64,000 nucleotides of DNA from the NCBI GenBank assembly GCA_964605145.1, contig CAZSBG010000012.1:24778-88777 (forward strand), read 5' to 3'. The notes under the pieces were generated by a model. The model was not told the DNA's origin. It did not search any database and saw only the letters and a program-made list of their open reading frames with translations. Positions within the stretch are counted from its first letter, which is position 1, and each line of letters begins with the position of its first letter. Shown here piece by piece: positions 52,031 to 62,300 of this stretch. Both the position numbers and the translations under genes were made by a program. This DNA comes from CAZSBG01 sp964605145 (lineage in GTDB: Bacteria > Zhuqueibacterota > Zhuqueibacteria > Thermofontimicrobiales > Thermofontimicrobiaceae).

Positions 52031-54508
52031 ATGAAGAAAATATTATTGACTTCATTTTTTATTGTTTTAATGGTGCACCTTGCATTTGGTCAGGTTATCA
52101 TCGACAGTTTTGATGCGACTGAACCTGATTCAATTTATTGGACATCCACTGAAGGGGCCCCAAGCAAAATTAATTTCACTCGCGATGATGTGGATTTTAT
52201 TGAGGGTTCGGCAGCTTTAAATGTAAAAGCAACCATTGGCGCGTTTCATCCCTGGGGAAGTTTTGCGCAATTTGGATACACTTTACCGGATTCTTTACCG
52301 CCGATGGATTGGAGTATTAGTGATTCATTGAGCATCTGGATTAAAGTGCACATGGCACCGTCACAGCCGGAATATATGGTTTTCCGCATTCAACTTGCTG
52401 ATCAACCGACTGCTGACGCCGATAAGGAGCAATACATCTATGAAAATGCAGTGATTATTGATGAGACTACAGACTGGGTTGAACTGCGTATCCCAATTCT
52501 GGAACGAGAGACCGATGGCACAACTGTACCCAATGATGAGGGATTTGTCCTTGCTCCGACAATATGGGGTGGGTTCACCTACAATAACAGTACGCTGGAT
52601 CGGGACAAAATAATCGAGTGGAATATTGGCCTGATCACAAGCGGCTGGACCGATCCTGAAAACATTCCTGAAGATTCCCTGGAAGTCTCTTTTGACGGTT
52701 TTACTCGTTTTGGTACCCGAGCTATTCCGTTTATTTTCTTCAATGGAAGAACTGTTCCGACTGGCATCTCCACCTTCTCGTGGGGACAATCCACTTTCGG
52801 CATTGAAGAAAACGCAGGCGCTACTCCAAACACAAACGCATTGAAATGGATTCAGGGCGATGAATGGGGAAATGGCTGGACTGGCATTGGAATGAACATC
52901 GACCCAGCGTACAATATGTCCGGTGTTTGGTCGATGGACAGTCTGAAATTCAAAATGAAAACCCAGGAAGGTGTGGGAGCAATTCGCGTTCAGTTTGAAG
53001 ACGGCGCCGCAAAAGTCGGAGCTGTTTTTCAGCCGGTTGCCGATAACCAGTGGCATGATTATGCTTTTAAACTGAACGAGATGGTTTATCAGGACGGCAC
53101 CTCAAATTTTGATTCATCCAATGTGACGGTGCTTGGATTTATGGCAGAGGCATCTGCAATAGCTGGAAAAGAAATATTTATCGATGACCTCTGGACTGGT
53201 AATCCTGAAATTGATGTATCTCCACCTGAGGCGCCCACTGGTGTTGATGCGCTGGCAAGTGACTTTTATAACTTAGTTTTCTGGCAGGACGTTCCCAACG
53301 AAACAGGAGAAACCTATACGGTTTATGCCAGTTCAGATCCGATCACTGATCTGGAAAGCCCCAATGTGGATGTCGTGGCTGCCGGTGTTTTGGAAGATGT
53401 TCAGTCAATCGCTCATTGGTTGATTTACCCGCTCGCCGATCAGAGCGTGTCCTATTATTATGCAGTAACCTGTATGGACGAGGCAGGCAATATCAGCTTA
53501 ACATTTGGCGCCAATGCTCAGCCAGTTTCAAATACAGCCAAAGGCATTCCCACGATTTCTCACATGCCGCCCCCTGATTTTATGGCAGATGGTGTTTTCA
53601 CGGAATGGGAAAACAGTGGCATTGAACCCTATGTTATGAGCCCGGAAAACTATTTCGTCTCCGCCGGCACAGTAACCGATGGCGACGATCTTACCGGTAC
53701 GGTGTATCTGGCCATGGATGATGATTTCCTGTATGTCGCTGTGGACTGTTACGACGATGTTTACAGCTTCGGAGCCGGCAACTGGTGGGAACAGGATGCA
53801 TTTGAATTGTTCATCGGTTTATATGACCAGCGAGGCAAAAAACACTCATCGCCAAAACGCGGCGAGGAGCCGGATTATAAATTTGTCATGGATGCTAACT
53901 CCTGCCGTGAAGATTTTGTTGGCAAGACATTTTACACACCGGATCACGAAAATTACCATATTGAAAATTTTGGCGGTCAAGATTATGTTGTTGAAACAAA
54001 AATATCTCTGGATTCAATCCTTGCTGCTTCAGATGCAAGATTTTACCCGGTTCGCGGCAAAAGAATTCCGTTGGAAATCACCTTCCATGATAACGACGGC
54101 AATGGCTGGGAAGGAAATCTGGTGACATCGCCGGTGAATACTGATAATGCACATTTGACACCCACTGCATGGTCGAACACGTGGATCGGCGATACAACCG
54201 ATGTTGCCACGGCAGTTGAAAATGAACCTGTAAAAATGGTGGTCCAGTCATATAATTTGTCCCAGAACTATCCGAATCCGTTCAATCCGACCACGACGAT
54301 CAACTATTCGATTGCAAAACCTGGCCAGGTGAAGCTTTTGGTTTACAATATGTTAGGCCAAAAGGTAAAAACATTGGTGGATGAAAAAAAATCTGCCGGC
54401 GTTTATACGCTGCAAATGAACGGAAAAGATTTACCATCTGGAATTTATTTCTACCAGATTGAGACCGATAACTTCAAAAAAACTATGAAGATGGTTCTCA
54501 TGAAATAA
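52031..54508 (+). CDS. Multi-domain carbohydrate-binding protein with T9SS tail
   Basis: 825 residues with a perfect ribosome site (GGAGGAG) and a signal peptide ending FGQ. I see no catalytic domain. Residues ~22-225 and ~230-400 look like two galactose-binding-like sandwiches (CBM11/CIA30 style: VIIDSFDATEPDSIYW, and FSWGQSTFGIEENAG then VRVQF-like strands). A fibronectin-III domain (~405-500) and a CBM9/DOMON-like domain (~520-715, VYLAMDDDFLYVAVDCYDDV) follow, then a T9SS tail (NYPNPFNPTTTINYSI). It probably holds polysaccharide at the cell surface for the co-encoded GH16 and GH5. CBM family numbers are approximate. Confidence 0.78.
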   Translation: MKKILLTSFFIVLMVHLAFGQVIIDSFDATEPDSIYWTSTEGAPSKINFTRDDVDFIEGSAALNVKATIGAFHPWGSFAQFGYTLPDSLPPMDWSISDSLSIWIKVHMAPSQPEYMVFRIQLADQPTADADKEQYIYENAVIIDETTDWVELRIPILERETDGTTVPNDEGFVLAPTIWGGFTYNNSTLDRDKIIEWNIGLITSGWTDPENIPEDSLEVSFDGFTRFGTRAIPFIFFNGRTVPTGISTFSWGQSTFGIEENAGATPNTNALKWIQGDEWGNGWTGIGMNIDPAYNMSGVWSMDSLKFKMKTQEGVGAIRVQFEDGAAKVGAVFQPVADNQWHDYAFKLNEMVYQDGTSNFDSSNVTVLGFMAEASAIAGKEIFIDDLWTGNPEIDVSPPEAPTGVDALASDFYNLVFWQDVPNETGETYTVYASSDPITDLESPNVDVVAAGVLEDVQSIAHWLIYPLADQSVSYYYAVTCMDEAGNISLTFGANAQPVSNTAKGIPTISHMPPPDFMADGVFTEWENSGIEPYVMSPENYFVSAGTVTDGDDLTGTVYLAMDDDFLYVAVDCYDDVYSFGAGNWWEQDAFELFIGLYDQRGKKHSSPKRGEEPDYKFVMDANSCREDFVGKTFYTPDHENYHIENFGGQDYVVETKISLDSILAASDARFYPVRGKRIPLEITFHDNDGNGWEGNLVTSPVNTDNAHLTPTAWSNTWIGDTTDVATAVENEPVKMVVQSYNLSQNYPNPFNPTTTINYSIAKPGQVKLLVYNMLGQKVKTLVDEKKSAGVYTLQMNGKDLPSGIYFYQIETDNFKKTMKMVLMK

Positions 54509-54516
54509 AGACTGAT

Positions 54517-54558
54517 GAAGAGTGCGCTGCATGAGGCGGCGCATTCTTCACATTTTTA
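54517..54558 (+). terminator. Hairpin with short T run inside the second glucan operon
   Basis: GAAGAGTGCGC (54517-54527) pairs with GCGCATTCTTC (54539-54549) with one G-T pair, then ACATTTTT. It lies between the CBM protein and GH16. It could be a terminator that sets relative expression or a partial attenuator. Confidence 0.65.
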
Positions 54559-54570
54559 AATCAAAAAACT

Positions 54571-56376
54571 ATGAAGATGCGCTTAAATCAAAAATTTATT
54601 CTATTATTACTGTTTCTGATTCCAGCTATCTGTTTTTCAAAAAACTACAAGGGAGGGGAACTTCGAACAAAAGAATCATATTTGTACGGTAGATTCGAAG
54701 TTCGTTGCAAATCCTCGCCGGGTTCCGGGCACACATCCACATTTTTTACGTATAATGATATTGATCCCCTGACGCGCTGGAATGAAATCGATATTGAAAT
54801 TTTAGGACGATACACAAATGATGTTCAATTCAACGTGATCACGCCGCAACATGGGAGCAATCATGTCAGGCATCAATATGTAAATTTTGATCCGTCCCTG
54901 GATTTTCATACCTACACTATCGAATGGACACCGGGTTATATCGCCTGGTTCATCGACAGCGTCGAAGTGTACCGGCAAACCGGGGAACATATCGCCACCA
55001 TGATCAAACCCCAGAAAATAATGATGAATATCTGGAATCCGGGATTTGTAGGATGGGTAGGTCCCTGGTACGACAAGGCGCTGCCTAAATTTGCATATTA
55101 TGATTACGTCAGTTATGCGTCGTACACGCCGGGAAACGGGGACATTGGAAGCAATAATAACTTTACCCTTCAATGGAAAGATGATTTTGACGCATGGGAT
55201 CAGTCCCGATGGGACAAGGCAACCCATACGTTTGGAGGAAATAATTGTGACTTTTCGCCTGAAAATATTGTGTTCAAAAATGGGTACATGATTTTATGTT
55301 TGACAGATAGTGATAATACCGGTTATGTCGACAATGTTTCACCCTCCATTTTGTGGGCGAGGGCATCGGAGAATCGGGTACACGCTCAATTTACAGAGGA
55401 GCTTGATAAAGCCAGCGCAGAGTCCCTGTCCAATTACGCGATTCCCAATGCGACCATTGTATCGGCAAAGTTAAGGGATGATAAACGCAGTGTTCAGTTG
55501 GAGGTGACAGGAATGGTGGAAGACCAGAATTACAGTCTGGTTGCGTCCGGAATTTATGACGTGTCTGCGAATCGAAACCGGCTATTCGCACAAATGGTCA
55601 ACATTGTCATGCCTGAACCGCTGAGTTTTCCCATGAAAATTAATGTTGGCGGCAGTGAATTTGAGGGATTCCTGCCGGATCAGCCCTGGAGCGAAACAGT
55701 TGAATACGGCTATGAAGACGGACAAGCGTCTCGGTTTTCACAATCGCAAGCAATCCAGAATACGGATACACCTGAAATCTATCGAAGCGAACGCTATGGA
55801 TTGGTGACCTATAAAATTCGGGTGCCAAACGGAAAGTACACTCTCAACATGATGATGGCTGAAAATTATTTTGACCAGCCGGACAATCGCGTTTTTGATA
55901 TTTACGTCGAAGGAAATTTAGTTTCACAGCAGTTAGACCTGCATTTCCTTGCAGGAAAACACTCAGCCCACATCGTGGCTGTGCCCAATCTCGAAATCAA
56001 TGATGAAATTATTAATATACATTTTTCAGCGCTAAAAGATAACGCTTTACTCAACGGGATAACAATTGAAAAACTCGGAACCGGAGTTGAGCAGAGTTTA
56101 AATTCGAGACCGACCGAATACCTGTCGCTTTCGAGTTATCCGAATCCGTTCAACGCAGCGGCGCTCATTAAATATGAAATTCCGGAGAATGGATTCGTAA
56201 ATTTGAAGGTGTTCGATGTGTGCGGTCGTGCCATAAAAACACTTGTTGAAGAAACTCAATCTGCCGGGGTGCATCAAATTCAATTTAATGCAGAGGAAAT
56301 GGCATCCGGAATTTATTTTTGCAGAATTAAATTCGATGAGCTTTCAAAAGTCACCCGGCTTGTTTTACTGCGGTAG
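54571..56376 (+). CDS. Circularly permuted GH16 beta-glucanase with malectin-like domain and T9SS tail
   Basis: 601 residues, signal peptide ending near FSK. The catalytic motif is W-N-E72-I-D74-I-E76, the GH16 nucleophile/acid-base set. Domain order is unusual: residues ~25-185 are the catalytic and C-terminal strands of a lichenase, and the strands that normally open a GH16 domain (FTLQWKDDFDAWDQSRW, then ENIVFKNGYMILCL) come after it at ~198-245. This is the permuted order of the Fibrobacter succinogenes 1,3-1,4-beta-glucanase, which it also resembles at its first residues. A bacterial Ig-like domain (~256-350), a malectin-like domain (~353-500) and a T9SS tail follow. Likely an extracellular mixed-linkage or beta-1,3-glucanase. 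Confidence 0.9.
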   Translation: MKMRLNQKFILLLLFLIPAICFSKNYKGGELRTKESYLYGRFEVRCKSSPGSGHTSTFFTYNDIDPLTRWNEIDIEILGRYTNDVQFNVITPQHGSNHVRHQYVNFDPSLDFHTYTIEWTPGYIAWFIDSVEVYRQTGEHIATMIKPQKIMMNIWNPGFVGWVGPWYDKALPKFAYYDYVSYASYTPGNGDIGSNNNFTLQWKDDFDAWDQSRWDKATHTFGGNNCDFSPENIVFKNGYMILCLTDSDNTGYVDNVSPSILWARASENRVHAQFTEELDKASAESLSNYAIPNATIVSAKLRDDKRSVQLEVTGMVEDQNYSLVASGIYDVSANRNRLFAQMVNIVMPEPLSFPMKINVGGSEFEGFLPDQPWSETVEYGYEDGQASRFSQSQAIQNTDTPEIYRSERYGLVTYKIRVPNGKYTLNMMMAENYFDQPDNRVFDIYVEGNLVSQQLDLHFLAGKHSAHIVAVPNLEINDEIINIHFSALKDNALLNGITIEKLGTGVEQSLNSRPTEYLSLSSYPNPFNAAALIKYEIPENGFVNLKVFDVCGRAIKTLVEETQSAGVHQIQFNAEEMASGIYFCRIKFDELSKVTRLVLLR

Positions 56377-56512
56377 CGCTGGTTTTATTTTGCAAATTTT
56401 TTGTTGCGATTAGCTCAAGTCAATTGGAAAAGATGCGAATAATGCGATTAAAAAAACCAGCAGATTACAAAAACATGATAAAATTTTAAATTTCATTTGA
56501 AGGAAAAAGATC

Positions 56513-59239
56513 ATGAGAAAGTTAGTCAATCTATCTCTATTCATTTTCGTTCTGATCATCTTATCTTGCGCCACGGGGCTTTCACAGACGACCGGGAAAA
56601 TTTCCGGAGTCGTGACTGACGGAGAAACAGGTGACCCGCTGCCCGGCGCCAATGTGATTGTTGAAGGAACAAATCTTGGCGCCGCAACCGGTTTGGACGG
56701 TGAATTCTTTATCATCAATGTGCCTCCCGGCACCTATACGCTCATCGTTCGAATGATGGGATACGAAACTCTGAAATATGAAAATATCCAGGTTTCAGTG
56801 AACAGAACGACGACCGCTGAAATGAACCTGAAAACGACTGTCATCGAAGGGGAGGTGGTCGTCATTCAGGCGGATAAAGTTGTCGTGAAAAAAGATCAGA
56901 CAAGTTCTGTGAGAAATGTTTCGTCTGAGGATATGGAAATTTTACCTGTGGAAAATGTCGGTCAGGTTGTAGCCATGCAAGCCGGCGTGGTAAACGGTCA
57001 TTTCCGCGGCGGCCGGATGACGGAAGTTGCATATTTAATCGATGGCGTTGAAGTGACCGAGTCTTTTGGCGGATCTGGCAGAGCTGTCGATCTGGAACCA
57101 GAAGCAATTCAGGATTTGGAAGTTATCACCGGCACATTCAATGCCGAGTACGGCAATGCCATGAGCGGCATTGTGAATGCAGTGACAAAAGATGGCCAGA
57201 AAAAATTCGAAGGATCGTTTTCCGCGAGTCTGGCAGAATATGTCACCGGCAACGACGATATTTTCATCGGATTGGCTGACCCTGATTTATTACGAAACCA
57301 GGATTATAAATTCCAGTTAAGCGGACCGGTGTGGGGTGATAAAGTTACTTTTTTCGCCAATGTCCGGTACCAGGACAATATGAATCATCTGTCTGGCGTT
57401 CGCCGATTTGAAGTGGATGATTTCAGCGATTACTCTGCACAAAATCCCGATTTGTGGCATACGGAAGCCAATGGGGACAGTCAACTCGTTTCGATGAACG
57501 GCAGTAAAAATACGTCCTTCATGGGCAAGCTCAGTGCACGTCCATTTGGCAATTTCAGAGTATCCGTGCTTTACACGCTCAATGATGACGAATGGCAGGG
57601 ATATGACCATGCGTTCAAATACAATCCGGACGGCATGGCTGCTACTCATCGCCTTACGGATATGTATTCCTTGAGCATCAACCACATGCTGTCTTCGAAG
57701 CTGTTTTATGAACTGAAGCTCTCTTACATGGACAATTATTATGGCTGGTACGTGTTTAAAGACAGGCCGGATTGGGACGGGTATGTGCACGATGCATATT
57801 TCAACAACTCCGGCCCCGGATTTTTCACTGGCGGTCAGCAAAAAGGCCACAGTGAACGAACCATGATTGATCGCAGCAGCAAATTCGATCTCACCTGGCA
57901 GATGAACAAACAGCATTCATTTAAAACCGGATTTTCGTACACAGATCACGATCTGGACAACCGCTGGTCCGAAATCCGAAATATCTACTCCGGCCAGGAT
58001 GAAGAGGGCGAAAGCTATTTTGACTATGAGAAAAATAAAACGATTTTTCCGAATTACACGCCGGTTACTTACCCTGATTCATCCATTTACACCGATAGTG
58101 TCCGTGTAAAACCAACTGAATTCTCTTTCTATCTTCAGGACAAGATGGAATTTGATGAAATGGTCATCAACATTGGAATTCGCTATGACTATTTCAATCC
58201 AAATACAGTCGTGCCTTCGGACAGAAGAAACCCGGCCAATCAGCTCAGTCTGCCGGATTCCATGATGTCCACCTATCCAAATGTGAAGGCCCAGGCGCAA
58301 ATCAGTCCGCGATTTGGACTTTCCTATCAATTGGGAAGAAGCGCTCTGCTTCATTTCAGTTATGGCCATTTTTTCCAGATGCCGCCAATGTATGCGCTCT
58401 ATGAGAATAATTCCTTCAATGTAGCGCCTAACGATTATTCAACCACCATGGGTAACGCCGAAATAAAAGCAGAAAAAACAGTGCAATACGAAATTGGTCT
58501 CTGGCAGGAAATTGCCGAGGGCATGGGCCTGGAAGTGGCGCTGTTCTATCGGGATATTTATGACCTGCTCAGCACGAGAATCATCAGCACTTACAACCAG
58601 ATCGAATACGGCCTGTACAGCAATAAAGACTATGGCAATGTAAAGGGGCTCGAAGTGAAATATGATTACCGGTGGAGAAATTTCTCGTCGATGATTAATT
58701 ACACGCTGCAATATACGCGCGCCAATGCGGACAATCCAACGCAGACTTTCGACCGTGCAGGGAATTCCCGCGATCCGATTAATCGGCTCATTCCGTTGAG
58801 CTGGGATCAGCGCCATACCTTGAATGTAACGGTTGGGTACAATACAAACGATTACGGTTTAACTCTCACCGGGTATTACAATTCAGGGGCGCCTTATACG
58901 TGGGCCCCAATTGGCGAAAGTATGCTCAGCCGGGTGAATTTATATCCGAATAACAACTGGCGTCCCAGCCGCTACACCGTCGACTTAAACAGTTATTACG
59001 ATTTCAAAGTGATAAATAATATTCAAATGCGGATGTCATTAAATGTTTACAATTTGCTGGATCGGTTGAACGAAGAATGGGTCAACGCCCAAACCGGACG
59101 CGCGTACACAGCAATTATCCGACAGAAAGACATCAACAGCCATCGAAGCGATTTCAATACGGTTTATGATATAGTTGAAAATCCTTCCATGTATTCTGCC
59201 CCACGACTTGTGAAAGTGGGACTTGGCGTTGTATTTTAA
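56513..59239 (+). CDS. TonB-dependent receptor with N-terminal carboxypeptidase-like domain
   Basis: 908 residues; AAGGAA precedes the ATG. After the signal (with a Cys at LSC that may or may not be lipidated) comes a carboxypeptidase-D-like domain (GKISGVVTDGETGDPLPGANV to ~110), then a plug (~125-235, including LIDGVEVTESFGG and LEVITGTFNAEYGNAMSGIVN) and a 22-strand-type barrel with frequent aromatic girdles. Such receptors use TonB energy to bring large ligands over the outer membrane; glucan oligomers are the probable ligand from context. No SusD gene adjoins; a 1159-residue exported protein and a PorV-family protein follow instead. I saw no clear TonB box. Confidence 0.93.
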   Translation: MRKLVNLSLFIFVLIILSCATGLSQTTGKISGVVTDGETGDPLPGANVIVEGTNLGAATGLDGEFFIINVPPGTYTLIVRMMGYETLKYENIQVSVNRTTTAEMNLKTTVIEGEVVVIQADKVVVKKDQTSSVRNVSSEDMEILPVENVGQVVAMQAGVVNGHFRGGRMTEVAYLIDGVEVTESFGGSGRAVDLEPEAIQDLEVITGTFNAEYGNAMSGIVNAVTKDGQKKFEGSFSASLAEYVTGNDDIFIGLADPDLLRNQDYKFQLSGPVWGDKVTFFANVRYQDNMNHLSGVRRFEVDDFSDYSAQNPDLWHTEANGDSQLVSMNGSKNTSFMGKLSARPFGNFRVSVLYTLNDDEWQGYDHAFKYNPDGMAATHRLTDMYSLSINHMLSSKLFYELKLSYMDNYYGWYVFKDRPDWDGYVHDAYFNNSGPGFFTGGQQKGHSERTMIDRSSKFDLTWQMNKQHSFKTGFSYTDHDLDNRWSEIRNIYSGQDEEGESYFDYEKNKTIFPNYTPVTYPDSSIYTDSVRVKPTEFSFYLQDKMEFDEMVINIGIRYDYFNPNTVVPSDRRNPANQLSLPDSMMSTYPNVKAQAQISPRFGLSYQLGRSALLHFSYGHFFQMPPMYALYENNSFNVAPNDYSTTMGNAEIKAEKTVQYEIGLWQEIAEGMGLEVALFYRDIYDLLSTRIISTYNQIEYGLYSNKDYGNVKGLEVKYDYRWRNFSSMINYTLQYTRANADNPTQTFDRAGNSRDPINRLIPLSWDQRHTLNVTVGYNTNDYGLTLTGYYNSGAPYTWAPIGESMLSRVNLYPNNNWRPSRYTVDLNSYYDFKVINNIQMRMSLNVYNLLDRLNEEWVNAQTGRAYTAIIRQKDINSHRSDFNTVYDIVENPSMYSAPRLVKVGLGVVF

Positions 59240-59306
59240 ACGAACAGTTCCTTTGATAGAAAGAAGAAACTTCTCAGGAATTTATAAATTTGACAGAGGT
59301 GAATAA

Positions 59307-62300
59307 ATGAAGAACAAAATTCATATTGTTTTACTAATCGCAACAGTATCCTTCTTTTTTGCCACAAGTCTTTTCGGGCAGGGGAAAATATACGATGGCC
59401 CGGACGATCCTGCCGGCGATATAGCGGCTGAGCGTGAGGGATATATGACCGGAAACCGGGTTTTCCTTTACTTTAAGAATAATACGGAATTGTCCGACTG
59501 GCCTAAAGTGGATGTTTCCAAATGGCCCAATACATACGACGGCGTGAAAATGCTCGACGGCATTGGCTTGCTCATCGGCGCCATGGTGTTCATTAAAAAT
59601 GACTCCATTCCAGTCGTTGATTCCACACAAATAAAATTGCTAAATGCGCAGGGAAAACTGGATACATTATTTTATCTGCAAACCAGCTATCGCGAAGAAA
59701 TGGATACCGATCCTTCCGGCACCGTGGAATGGGGGCTCTATCCTGTCTTTGGCTATTTTAATGAGGTGCAGGATTACCCTGCCATGAGCAACAGGTCAGA
59801 ATCCTGGCCGTTCGGCGGCTGGCCGGATGCGCCGGATTTTGTGGATCAATCCGGAAATACAGAATGGAATGGCCGCTTCGGCAGGGGCGTTAAATACGCC
59901 AGCCTGGAAACCTATTTTGTCGCCAATGACGCCCAGGATCAGGAATACCTGGGGCCTGAAGATCGGGTGAAATATTATCCAAGGCCAGGGCGATATATTG
60001 GCGATATTCGTTCCAATGTGACCATTCAAAAGGGAAAGCCCTGGGGAGGAATTGGCATCCGTGTGGAGCAGCGGGGATTCCAATGGAATAACGCCCAAAC
60101 TCGCGATGCAATTTTCTGGGAATACAATATCTCAAACATTTCGGATTACGATCTCACCCAGGTCGCGTTCGGTTATTGGGTGGACAATGCCATTGGCGAC
60201 GCTATCGCCGGTTCAGGCGAGGACGATGAGGTTGGATACTTCGATACAAAAATTGATTTGGCATATTCATGGGATATCGATGGAATAGGGCAGGGTGGAT
60301 TCCGAACCGGTACCATGGGATTCGCTTATTTGGAAAGTCCCGGCCTGGGCTATGATGGAATTGATAATGATCAAGATGGGTTGTTGGATGAAAAACGAGA
60401 CAATGACGCTCAAATGCTTGTTGGACCGACGGATGGAATTTACAATTTGTCAAATTTTTTAGAAACATACAACCTGACTGAAGCTGACCTTCGCGAGCAT
60501 TGGGACGCCGATGAAGACCAGGATTGGGAAGACGGAATCGATTTAAATAACGATGGTATTTACCAAGCCAATGAGTTTGCAGGAGATGATGTCGGGCTGG
60601 ACGGCGTTGGTCCGACAGAATTAAATTACTACGGTCCGGATGAGGGAGAATGTAATCACAAACCGGATCGAAGCGAGGGACGCGCTGAGCCAAATTTTGC
60701 GGAAACCGATGTGAGTGAGTCGGACATGGTTGGATTGACTTCATTTCTGCTGTTTCGCGTGCCGGTTCATACACCACCTTATCGACGTTGGTTCAGAAAT
60801 GATCGATCCATATGGGAAATAATTGGAAAAGACACGCTTTTGGAGAGTTTCGAGTGGGAAGATAATTTAATTGAAATTTTTGCTTCCGGTCCATTTCCAT
60901 TGTTCCAGGGTAGAACTGAGCGGATATCCATGTCCGAAATTCACTCGTACGACCCGGTGGAAGGACTGAACGCGCCGGATCACCGCGCGCCTTCATTATT
61001 CAACAAAAAGAGCATTGTTCAAATTATTTATGAAAAAGATTACCGCTGGGCGTCCGAGCCAAAAATGCCCACACTGTCAGCAACGCCTGGCGATGGATAC
61101 GTCATTCTGACATGGGACGATGTTGCGGACACAAAAACCAGGGAACCACTTCTTGGGAACATCAATGATTTTGAAGGCTACAAGTTATACCGCACTACCG
61201 ATAAAAAATTATCTGATCCGCCATACATCACCGATGGCTATGGCGACCCGCTCTCTATCATTCCAATATTCCAGTGCGATTTGATTGATGACCGAACCGG
61301 TTTCGCTACCTATGGCATCGATGAAACAGGCACTGCGTACTATCTCGGCGACGATGTGGGGATTCAGCATTATTACATCGATAATGAAGTTCAGAACGGT
61401 GTGACCTATTACTATTCATTAATCGCGTATGATTATGGAATCCCAGATCTCGGGCCCGGCATTGCACCCACGCCGAATACGATAAATACCATTGAATTGG
61501 ATGAATCTGAAGACGTGCGATTGCAGGGACCGAATATCCAAATCGTGACGCCGCACCAAAAAGCGGGCGGGTATGTGCCGGATGAAATTATTCAATTCGA
61601 AAACGCAAACCTGATTGGCAACGCCCAGTTGACGCCTGAGATTTTATCCAAGAGCAAATTGAAATCCGACCATGTGTACAAAGTCAAATTTCAAATGGAT
61701 ACCATTCAGGTCGCCAGCGCGTATCCGCGCGGCATTCAATATACGAATTCCGGATTTTTCGTGTTCGATCAAACCGATGGTGACGCGCTTATCTTTCAGG
61801 AAACACCGGACAAATACTCCGGTACCAATATTGTTTACAGCGATTCGCTGGATGTCTGGCATTTCAACACACTGAGAGAGCTTTCAACCGATGTGTTTGA
61901 CGGACTTCGACTAAACATCACCATTCCGTTTGAAACCGCAGAGTATGATTACGCAAATTCAGGCTGGTTGGCAGGCAGCGCGCCCATATTAATTTCACCC
62001 ATGGTTAAAGAGCAGCAACTTTATCCATGGGATTATGATATTGTTTTTACTGCCAGCGATTCCGCTTACCAGGCAATCACCAATCCCAGCCGCGTATATG
62101 ATAATACGAATACTCGATTGACGAGAAATGATATCCTGACGAATCAGAAATTTAATTTTTATGTGGTGAATACAATATTTCAGGACAGCCTGGGTAATGA
62201 TGAAGTCATGGATATGATCGTCCACGACATGAACGACAACGACCAATTCGATATGGTCGGCGATCGGATTTTAGTAGGGCCTGTAACGGAAGCAGGAGGT

